Assembly: GCA_002286855.1 (NCBI GenBank)
Contig: NRSV01000014.1
Coordinates: 248,001-312,000, forward strand
Source: Bipolaris cookei
Lineage: Eukaryota; Ascomycota; Dothideomycetes; Pleosporales; Pleosporaceae
Direction of reading: 5' to 3'
Length of the DNA stretch: 64,000 nt
Shown: piece after piece, positions 55,181 to 64,000 of the stretch
How positions within the stretch are numbered: position 1 is the first letter of the stretch
Layout: each line of letters opens with the position of its first letter
Position numbers and translations under genes: made by a program
The notes under the pieces: model-generated
What the model was told of the DNA's origin: nothing
Seen by the model: the letters and a program-made list of their open reading frames with translations, nothing else
Databases searched by the model: none

Positions 55181-57422
55181 ATGCGAAGCGTTACGTTGGG
55201 GACTTCAGGTGTCTCCCACCTGACGTACGGATTGCGTCTCGAAGGATGGAAGACCAGTGTTTTCGTTTTCGCAATCTGCGCTTCCTCCGTCTTCTCCATC
55301 AATCTGGCCTTCACCATCTGGGGCTCGGCCACTTGGCATACAAACATGGGAATCTTGTACGAAGGAGATTGTGACCGTGTAAAGATGCTCAACTCTGCTG
55401 TGCACGTGCTGATCAACATTCTGAGTACGATCCTGTTCACTGCAAGCAATTACTGTATGCAGTGTCTGTCTGCGCCGACTAGATCTGCAGTGGACAAGGC
55501 ACACATGCAGAGTGAATGGCTTGACATTGGGGTCTCAAGCATGCGCAACCTAAGGCACATCAAGCGGCAAGATCTAATCCTTTGGCTGCTTCTAGCACTC
55601 ACGTCACTTCCTCTCCACTTACTGTACGTTTTTACATCGATTAAAGCAACTTTCACTAGCACTGATACTAAACAGCTATAATTCTGCTGTCTATGCATCG
55701 ATATCATCCAACAGCTATTTTGCGTTCTCAGTAAGCGAATCTTTCGTGAACAGTGCTGAGTGTATCAACTGTGCGACGCAACCCAACCTCTACACGAACT
55801 GGACAAAGGATCTTGCCTACGATGGATACCCCAACGGTGAATTTCCAGAAATATTGAACAGTCTGTGGTCTCGCGCGCAAAACAACTCCCTGGTCAGGCT
55901 CGATCCTGCTGAATGTATTGATGAGTACGCTACCGCGATTCAGTCATTCAGACGGAATGTACTTCTGGTTGCTCGCGACGAGGACTTCCCACCCCGCTAC
56001 GAGAACACCTTCATTAACGATTCACACGTTTATGATGCTGTCGCATTCGCGTCTATTTATGCAAAGAACCCAGAACAGTCTGCAGACGCGTATCAATGGA
56101 TATGCTCGGGTTTACCCCCTAAAGAAAACAACGATCACTGTACGGACCGGATATCAGAAATTCGATCGAATGCGTCTGCATGGAGGGTCGGCGGGGATGA
56201 CTGCTGGTCAGTTCAAGATCCCAGCAACCAGTACATATGGGCGAGTGGATGCTCGGATTTTTCAGACACCAAGAAATACCCTGTATCTTTCTGCCTAAGT
56301 GAAAGGGCACCGCCACACTGCAAGATCCGACTCAACTCCAACATCTTGGTGATCGTCACTGTCGTCAACTTCCTGAAGGCTATCCTGATGCTTTACATCG
56401 TCTTCAAGCCATTCAATGAGCCGCTCCTCACCATGGGAGACGCAGTGGCATCATTCCTAGACGATCCGGACCCAAGCACTCGCGATATGTGCTTGTTGTC
56501 CGTACGTGATATCAGGTATGGGCATTTTCGCGCCGGTGTCAGGCGTTGGTTGGCGCCGAAAACATCATGGATGGATGCGATAAGTAAGACCCGTCGCACT
56601 ATAACCGTTATGATGTATGTCGTTGCTATAGCAGTGTCTTTATCTCTGTTATGGTTCAGCATATACAAAATGCCGAGAGGTACATCTGTTTCGCTTGTCG
56701 GCCTCGGCTTCGGCGCCGTCGACCCACGCACCATGGTCATCGGCGCTCTGGGAAACAGAAATCTGATCGCGAATACTCTCATCGCAAACACCCCACAGCT
56801 CATCATATCTTTCCTTAATTACTTTTACAATGCCTACTTCACAGCCATGCTCCTGGGCTACGAGTGGATATCCTACGCACTTAAACGGAAAGGTCTTCGA
56901 GTATCGCGATCTCCACTAGGCAAGCAGCGGTCAACCTACTTTTTACAGTTGCCGTACAGATTCAGTGTACCGCTGATGTTCATGAGCGGTACATTGCACT
57001 GGCTAGTCTCGCAGAGTATTTTTCTGGTCTCAATTGACCTTTACGACTACATGGACAACCGCAGCGCAGCAGGACAACAGTGGCTCAGAGAACAGGCGTT
57101 TGACCCCAGAGACGAGTTGATGAGCATCACTACTTGTGGATATTCACCCCTTGCGATCGTATGTGTCACCATCTTCGGTTCGCTTATGTTCATTGCACTG
57201 TTGACAGCTGGCTTTATACCGTACAAGCGTGGTATGCCACTTGCAAGCAGTTGCAGCATGGCCATTAGTGCGGCATGTCATCCAGAGAGCGAGAACCGAG
57301 TCTCAACGCAGGAGGTACAATGGGGAGTCTTAGAAGCCAGCGACAATCAGGCCAACGTCCGGCATTGTTCCTTCTCTGAAGGTTCAGTCAGTCAACCTGT
57401 TATTGGACATCTTTACATCTGA
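55181..57422 (+). CDS. DUF6536 polytopic membrane protein
   Basis: Exons 55181-55623 and 55676-57422 (52-nt intron, CTAAACAG acceptor) give 729 aa. The N-terminal ~160 residues match the DUF6536 layout: EGWKTSVFVFAICASSVFSI, then TMGxLYEGDC-like GILYEGDCDRVKMLN, ASNYCMQCLSAPTR, WLDIGVSSMRNL, and LTSLPLHLLYNSAVYAS across the splice. A large Cys- and Asn-rich extracytoplasmic region (~160-345) follows, then several membrane segments (~347-372, 445-470, 500-530, 560-600, 655-680). Function is unknown across the family; it is common in filamentous ascomycetes. The ATG at 55181 leaves ~21 residues before the conserved start. The gene abuts the transposon island but its frame is intact. Confidence 0.88.
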
Positions 57423-58415
57423 AACATGCTGTATAAGCTCAGAGCTACATCCTAGAACTAGGTTTATTGAAAATAAATTACGAGCCGCAGAGCGGAAACG
57501 CTGGCGAGCCGCCTACTTTTGCTAGGACTATACCAACGCTACGAGGTAGACTACCTAGCATACCATGCATCCCAACTTACTTAGATTAACATTAACTAGT
57601 TAACTAGTCAATAGGACAGTCATGAAGGGCGATCAAAATGATGCTGACATAGCTATCACATAGTCTAAGCTTTTCTAAATTCATCAGCCACAATCCATTG
57701 AAGCCAGAGGCTTGGTGTGACTAATGACGTCTTAAAAATTACGTCCGATGGTAACATATAGCGCCGCACGCTGTATTGAACTAACCGTATACGAAAGGCG
57801 CTTCCTGGAGAAGTACCGAGCGGAGTGGGGGTTACGCTTGAATCTGAATGCCGCGTTACTCTTAATACTAGCATTGTCGTTTGGGCCCTTGCTAAAGGTT
57901 CGCCAGGTTTGCGTAAGGTTATCTAGGAATATCAGAAGTGAAGATAGTTTAGTTTAGGCAGTTTAGTAGCGAAAGTATGTTTCGCGCTCTAGGAAAGCTC
58001 TTTTCTGGATAAGCTGGCGGAGGATAACGACTTCGTAATTTTCATATAGAGATGGCGCTATATCTACAGAACAAGTTATAGAACATGATTCTAATGTAAT
58101 TCGGCAAAATTTCGATGCGCGCGCAGAAATACGGGTTTTTGAAATCGAAGTACCTCTTAGATTTTGCGGAACAGCGAGGTTTGCGTGACGAAGGGATGGA
58201 TGTTAAGTCAAAAATATCATTTGAGAACGTGGGTATTTCAAGAGTACCAGCTCGCACTGTTCACTAGCGGTTTATCAACTCTGCAGCGTCCTTTGTCCTT
58301 GTCTCCATTGTTGCCATCTTAGCTCTTCCTGACCTCTGTATGCCCATTCGCCGCGGCGCGTTACCATATCTATTGTTACCAACGTCTTCATAGTTCATCT
58401 AATCTGAGCACCATA
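57423..58415. other. AT-richer intergenic region, convergent
   Basis: Lies between the 3' ends of the DUF6536 and F-box genes. Short frames of up to ~70 codons occur on both strands with no motifs. No repeat boundaries seen. Confidence 0.45.
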
Positions 58416-59572
58416 TCATTTGGTAATGTTGTGCTTTCTTTGGTAATCTTCTAGTAACTTCCTGTTCCTGTACATCCTGTCCGTTTTGACCATTGGCCCT
58501 ATTTTCATGCGTATGGCCCACTCGATGTTTTCTGGAAGAAATTCACTGACATCGGCAAACTTGGACCTGAGCTTTGGGTCCGGGCGGCGCGTGCGATTAC
58601 ACCGCCCCAGTTTTCTGAACGATACCGCTAGAGTCTTCAGTAGACTCCACTCGCTTTTTTCTGCAGAGGGAGTATACGCAGAGACAATCCTGCCCATGGA
58701 ATTTGGGTACATGCAGCAAACACGATTAACATATGCTTCTTTGAAATATTGGTCTTGTTCTGCCCCGTAATCCCAGTTCCAATTCAACAACTCACTCGAC
58801 TCGGATTGTGGATCAGCAGCGATTCTCTCAAAAAGTTGGTCAAGAGACTGTTCCGCAAGACAACCAATAGGTGTTGTGACCTGGGTGCGCTTTTGAACAT
58901 ACGAAAAGTTCTTGAAAAAGTCGTTCAGGAAAGGCTTCCATTGGAAAGTTAATGTAAGGCTGTCGAAGTCCAGACTAGTGTACTTAAGGGGTGCGTCGTT
59001 GACATAATATCCAAGATCTACTCTATGAAAATGGTACTCGAATGGCCCCATGTTATCACTAGGATATTGATATCCCAGCAGACCGATACCAGTCTCCTTC
59101 AAATTACTGTGTTCCCCAGAATAGTGTGCTGTTGTTACTTCGCCGTTGTCGTCTTCATCGCAAAGACAGGCGCCAATTTCTTTGATCTTGTACTTGACTT
59201 CTTGACCATCTTGAAGAAAACATTGAAATCTTTTTGTACTGATTTTGCAGCGGTAGCAACATGTATGTCCCCTACGCGAAGTAGCACATTCAGCCGACGA
59301 ATGGAATTTTAGCTTTTGGAGCCGCGTCAGAGCAAATTCGCGCTCTGCCTCTGTTCGGATGACGTGTGACACCTGGCGACAGGTAACCCAGAGTGTGAAT
59401 TCATCGTCGACATGACGAAGTATCTGTGCCCAGATTTCCTGAGGTAGATTTCCGGGTGCTGACTGATGTACTGGCGCTGACGCTCTGTTCCCGTCAGTGT
59501 TGGTAATTACACTAACACACGTCTCACTTACACCCCATCATTGGCAACAGAATCTCTTGCTAAATCTACCAT
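58416..59572 (-). CDS. F-box protein of unknown target
   Basis: Exons 59572-59532 and 59484-58416 (47-nt intron) give 369 aa. An F-box-like motif starts at Leu27 (LPQEIWAQILRHVDDEFTLW, then TCRQVSHVIRTEAEREFA), in the form common in fungi, where Trp and TCRQVS replace the usual VC/SRxW part. Next comes a Cys-rich segment (RRGHTCCYRCKISTKRFQCF) and an acidic stretch (ACLCDEDDNGE). The remaining ~250 residues are rich in aromatics, without a repeat domain I recognise. F-box proteins recruit substrates to SCF ubiquitin ligases through Skp1. The first exon is needed for the F-box; the long frame starting at 59372 omits it. The donor GGGGT|GTAAGT is chosen because the alternative reads into a stop. 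Confidence 0.78.
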
Positions 59573-59898
59573 TTTGATATACGGATGTCGTTTACTTAGT
59601 TGAATACAAGGTCTGTTCTCAGCTCGTAAGCCCCTGAGTGATGGCGGTTCTTGGCATGGTCAGTGCACTAGTCACCGGGAAGGAAAGAGCGATGAAAAGT
59701 ACGTCACCTGATGAAAAGCGAAGAGAAGTCTGTGGCAAATTAAAATATAAGCTAGAAAAAACATTCCATGTACAAACGACAAAAATTCATTATGGGGTAC
59801 TCTCGTAGCGGCATCACACCATTCACAGTACAATCTTCCTCCCTACACTCTCTACTACATCCTTGGCGATATCACATCCCATAGATGTCCCCTTCTTT
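59573..59898. other. Short intergenic gap
   Basis: Promoter side of the F-box gene and 3' flank of the OSTalpha-type gene. Nothing else seen. Confidence 0.5.
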
Positions 59899-61094
59899 CT
59901 AAACATTTTGAGGCATCGCTTGTATCCTCATACTATCCTGCCTTAGAATCTGTCGCTGTTGATCCCTGACCAGCCTCATAGGTCCACGGAAGAATGCCGA
60001 TAGCAAATCAGTGATGTTGATTGCGTCGACGATTGCATTCAGGGGGCCTGCTGCAGGCCCGCCTCGGGCCTTGTACGAGCGTGGGGGGAAAGCGAAGATA
60101 AGGAGGATAGCGAAAATGGGCATTTCGCAAGCGAGGATGAGTGAGGCGAGTCCAGTGTTGACATCGTGAAAGGTCATGTACTCGGTGGGTTTGAGTACGC
60201 CGTGACCAGCAAGAATGGAAATGATGAACTGAAGACTGAATTAGCATGTTTATAATAGAGAGCCTCAATGAATAGTAAGTTCTTACCGATTGAAGAAAGT
60301 TGAGACCAAGAACTCCCTTGAACGTAGCCAGCTTGAGGAGGATGCCGTGCTTCTGCAATAACGTCTTGTTCTTCTTATAGAATCGAAGTGAGCAGATAAT
60401 AGCGACCACAGTAGAATATGCATTCAACACCGTGATCCAGATATGGGCAAAGTGCACACTGTTGGACTGCTTGCAGTATGTGCCAGCAGCCAAAGAAATG
60501 GCAGTCGCAGCCCAAAGAATAGCGCTGGTAGGAATGAATTGAAGTACACCGTACCATGTCTTCTGTTGATTGTCAGATAGTGTTCAATAAACCGTAGGCA
60601 ATAAGACGCGATCTTACCCTCAACCACGCTGGACTTTGAGCTCTAAGCTCCCCTTTAGCCCTCGCATCCTCACCAAACAATGACTCGTACCCCTCCGGAT
60701 GTGCAAGCACAAGATCGCACATGAACAGCAAAAATGACGATAACGCCATTGCACACCCGAAATCAAGTGAGTGAGCCAGATATTCTCCTATACCATCTTG
60801 CCATACGATGAAAAAAGAGAATATAGCAACCCAAGGAATAAGCGAAACGATTCGAATAACTTGACGTTGCTGCACCGGATTCGAGTAATTGAAGGCGTGG
60901 AATCCAATCAATACGGCAACAATGACGGTACTGAGGATAGCGCAGCCACCGGCAAGCATGGTCGCAAATTGGTGAAATGTGAGTTCGCCAACAAAATATC
61001 GAATCTCAGGGCCTTCTGTGTTTTCTTCCGGGCAGGTGTGCGACTTGGCTCGCCGCTCCAAGTGGCTCCTAGCCGCGAGCATAAGAATCTCCAT
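59899..61094 (-). CDS. OSTalpha/TMEM184 (DUF300) family membrane protein
   Basis: Exons 61094-60618, 60562-60287 and 60228-59899 give 360 aa, in phase at both splices. The family hallmark is present in the first third: GCAILSTVIVAVLIGFHAFN, YSNPVQQRQVIRIVSLIPWV and IGEYLAHSLDFGCAMALSSF. Seven hydrophobic segments are expected, the later ones being LQFIPTSAILWAATAISLAA, HIWITVLNAYSTVVAIICSL, and LASLILACEMPIFAILLIFA near the end. The C-terminus is basic and cytosolic. Animal OSTalpha transports steroids with OSTbeta; TMEM184 and fungal homologues (vacuolar or plasma-membrane) are poorly defined, so a transport role is inference. The intron 2 acceptor is the second AG (TCTTCAG), required to keep FIISILAGHG in frame. 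Confidence 0.9.
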
Positions 61095-61928
61095 AGGATT
61101 GCTTGACGATATAATAGAAGAAAAAAATGGGAAAAGCGTGATAACCTAGAAGATGGAAAGAGGTTTGGAAAGTCGAATATTGTGATGCTGAACAAGATAC
61201 AGAATACTTCACCTCTCGCACCCAAGGCCTATATACTACTACTATTTTCCCCATCGTCTTCAATTCAACAAGGTTGATCATAACCCGGTTCTGCGTTTGG
61301 CCACCACAAGGCTGCCCGTCGAGGCCTCCGACCCCCGCCGGATGCACCGCGCAGGATACTGAGTTAGGTAAAGAGCAGCAATGGCAGCTCGCCTTAGTAC
61401 TGGGAATACAGTGTGCTTTGATGTGGCTTATTCCCACCGTGCAGAGGCTTAGCAAAATGTAGCGATATGCAAAGCCATATGATACGGCCGTTGGGGAAGA
61501 TAAGCAGCTGGAGCATGAGCGGACCCGCCGATACGAGGTTTGTCTGCGTGAGTGAGACAATCTGGGGCGCCTAACGTTTAATTGGAGTGGACGCGTACGG
61601 TGCAGGGTGAGGAGTCACGCTAAGCATCTGGAGATGCGATTGGACAACGACATGAAGATGGCTGTGCTACTTTAGGAACAGGGTCCTCGCTGCTCGTCAA
61701 CCCCAGCTCCACGTCAGCAACGTCTGTCAACTGCACTGCAGCGATTGACATATCTTCTATTAGTTTAGCCCTCGAGGCACGAGTTAGAAATCAGCACGTC
61801 CAGTACAGAACAAGTCATAAAGGAAGTTGATTTTGGCCGCGTTGTTGTGATTTGATTCATTTTTGTATCAGTGTTCATGAATTGAATGTCGGGTGGTCTT
61901 GCGAAGCCTGTGTACAACGAGTATACGT
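61095..61928. other. Intergenic region between OSTalpha-type and CCT3 genes
   Basis: Promoter and 5' flank of the OSTalpha-type gene and 3' flank of CCT3. No gene or repeat supported. Confidence 0.5.
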
Positions 61929-63727
61929 CTAGTCGTCTCCACCGCCTATTGGGCCACTGACTTGCTTTGCTGATTTCGCAGCTACAATGTCGTCTACCCT
62001 CAACAGTAGGCAAGCGCTCTCGACAGCGGTCTTGATGCTCTGTTCCTTTACGGCTAGAGGTTCCCACACGTTGTATGTGTGCATATCGACGACTTTGCCA
62101 GCATCGCCGTCAATACCCCAAGAGCTTCCACCGTGTCTGCCATCTTCATAGCCCTCTGCATGCTTTGCACGCAGTTGTGTGAGTACTTTGATTGGGCTGT
62201 TTCCGGAGTTCTGAATCAGCGTGCGGGGAATGACCTCCATGGCTTCAGCAACCGCCTTGTATGGCCACTGCGCGACACCCTCAACAAGCTTTGCTCTCCT
62301 GTCCAGACCGACAGCAATAGCCATCTCGGTCGCACCACCACCTGGGCAGAGCTTGGGGTTCCATATCACGTTCCTGGTGACGCCCATGGCATCGTGTAGA
62401 TTCCGTTCAATCTCATTGAGAATGTCTTTCGAAGGACCCCTAAGCATGATGGTGCAAGCCTTGGGGTTCTTGCACTTTGTGAGGAAGGTGAAGTATTCGT
62501 CACCAATCTTGGAAATTTCGAACAGACCGCACTCAGTACCGATATCTGAGGCAGCAGCAGAAAAGACAGAATTGACAATTGTTGCACCAGTTGCACGAGC
62601 AATACGGTTGTTGTCTGTCTTGCGAACGCGGCGGATAGCGGTGATGTTGGCTTTGACAAGGTAGTGCTGTGCAAGGTCTGGTCCAAGTTAGTAGGTAGTA
62701 AATGGGAAGGTGCCTGCAAGATAACATACCACTGACGCCCTTCTCAGTGATGACGAGATCAGGCTTGAGAGCAATGATGGCATCGCACATGGCCTTAACC
62801 TGCTCCTCCTCGATTTGCAGTATCCTGTTCCAGTCCTCCTCTTTGCTGACCTCAATGTTGGTCTGACTTTCACCCTTCTTGTACTCCAGTGTGCAGTCCA
62901 ACAACAGGACGCGAGGATTTTCGATTCTCCGCCTCATCTTTGGGTGTGTGATGTCCTTGTTTACCATGACTCCATCCAATACCACACTGTCCTCAATCTC
63001 GCCGCCAGGAATCTTCTCAATACGAGCATAACGCTTGATGTCGACCTCCTTCTTGCCAGCACCGATATCAAGAGAGACGGTGCGGACGGCCTTAAGGGCA
63101 AGACTGCACATCAGCTTGGACCACCGCGAGACAAACTTTGTGCCGATTGACGAGTTGATGATCTTGTACATTTGCTCATCGTCGTCAGTGTCGACCTCGA
63201 CGGCAATTTCGTTGATGATCTCGAGGGCATCGGCGAGTGCCTTTTTGAATGCTTGGATAATCACGACGGGATGGATGTTGCGCTCGAGCTGTGGCAGAGC
63301 TTGTGCAAGGATCTCTCCGGCTGTTTGCTATCAGCTTTCTGCGTTGACATGGCCGCAATTCCTACGCACCCAATATGATGACAGTGGTTGTGCCGTCTCC
63401 CACCTCCTCATCTTGTGTCCTGCTGAGCTCGATCATGCTCTTGGCTGCGGGGTGTGCGACTTCGATCTCTCGGAGGATAGCATGGCCATCGTTGGTCAGG
63501 ACAATGCCACCCATGGGGTCGAGCAGCATTTTCAGCATGGCTTTGGGTCCGAGACATGACCGGATAATGTCTGCGACCGTCTTGGCTGCTGTGATGTTGG
63601 AAAGCTGGGCTTTGCGGCCGAACTGCCGCTCTCCACCTGGGGTCTGCGTGTCTGGTATTGTATTAGTGGGCTGTCAGGACTTCCAATGTTTTGGTAGCAT
63701 ACTCATAACCACCACTGGCGCCTGCAT
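61929..63727 (-). CDS. CCT3: Chaperonin TRiC/CCT subunit gamma
   Basis: Exons 63727-63703, 63651-63370, 63320-62730 and 62677-61929 give 548 aa, the usual length. The 25-nt first exon (MQAPVVVM then A) joins to NTQTPGGERQFGRKAQ. Group II chaperonin motifs follow: LGPKAMLKMLLDPMGGIVLT, TNDGHAILREI, the ATP-binding GDGTTTVIIL with its catalytic-type Asp, the apical substrate region (ITEKGVSDLAQHYLVKANIT) and the nucleotide site KLCPGGGATEM. Gamma identity is supported by KKEVDIKRYARIEKIPGGEI and the C-terminal VKEQSIKTAVESACLLLRVD. CCT folds actin and tubulin in the cytosol. All splice sites are GT-AG except that the donor at 63369 is the weaker GTGCGT. Confidence 0.95.
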
Positions 63728-64000
63728 TTTGAAGAGATAGACTGGGAAGCAGTGTAGAGAAGAAGGAGGGGCTCGTTACTAGAGTTGCGTGGGGTATCTT
63801 GCGTCTGGTGCCTTGCAGCTCCTCCGCTAACTTTTGCTACCAAAAACCGCGTCGCAACCGCCACTATCCCGGCGCGGATTATCTGAGGCCGAACTCCAGC
63901 CACAGAACAGGGGCGCCACAGATGGCTGACTCAGCGAGACTGACTTCAGCTGAGCGCTGAGCCAGGAAGACCCGGCAAATTCCACCGGCAGCGAGTCGGG

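Overview
This looks like nuclear chromosomal DNA of a filamentous ascomycete, most likely a Dothideomycete (Pleosporales-like). The grounds are single-copy housekeeping genes with short introns (mostly 50-90 nt, with fungal branch sites such as CTAAC or CTGAC), typical fungal families (Ste7-type MAPKK, DUF3602, DUF6536, hemerythrin-like, fungal Not3/5), and Fot1/Pogo DNA transposons carrying transition-type stop codons like those left by RIP. The order-level call is inference from family resemblance, not from a search.

Layout. 1-5.3 kb: PH-C2-RasGAP protein (Bud2-like). 6.7-7.5 kb: remnant of a Fot1-like transposase. 7.8-18.6 kb: four minus-strand genes (cyclophilin-40, an IFRD-family protein, a five-exon C2H2 zinc-finger protein, CCR4-NOT subunit Not3/5). 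19.0-19.9 kb: D-aminoacyl-tRNA deacylase, divergent from NOT3. 22.6-26.7 kb: full-length ABCB transporter. 27.3-33.8 kb: accessory-type genes (four-helix membrane protein, secreted lipocalin-like protein, six-cysteine secreted protein, hemerythrin-like protein). 34.6-47.1 kb: conserved genes (centractin Arp1, a DUF3602 protein, Spt6, Ste7-type MAPKK). 48.0-55.1 kb: transposon island. 55.2-57.4 kb: DUF6536 membrane protein. 58.4-63.7 kb: minus-strand F-box protein, OSTalpha/TMEM184 protein and CCT3.

The transposon island resolves in detail. A Fot1-like element (48025-53494) has inverted ends and a TA target duplication, with eight in-frame stops in its transposase. It is interrupted at an internal TA by a second Pogo-type element with its own inverted ends (49269-52877). 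Next comes a decayed DDE transposase, split by a 437-bp solo LTR (54327-54763) with perfect 5-bp target duplications. Inside the second element, about 49470-52526 is not ordinary DNA sequence. It is a homopolymer-inflated, error-rich rendering of the same element, ending in a second noisy copy of the right junction that is given cleanly just downstream. I read this as an unpolished assembly segment.

Splice structures were worked out by hand from reading frames, splice consensus and protein continuity. Two GC-AG introns (SPT6 intron 1, ARP1 intron 3) are required by the frames. I found no tRNA, rRNA or CRISPR array, and no gene cluster that I would defend as a new system.
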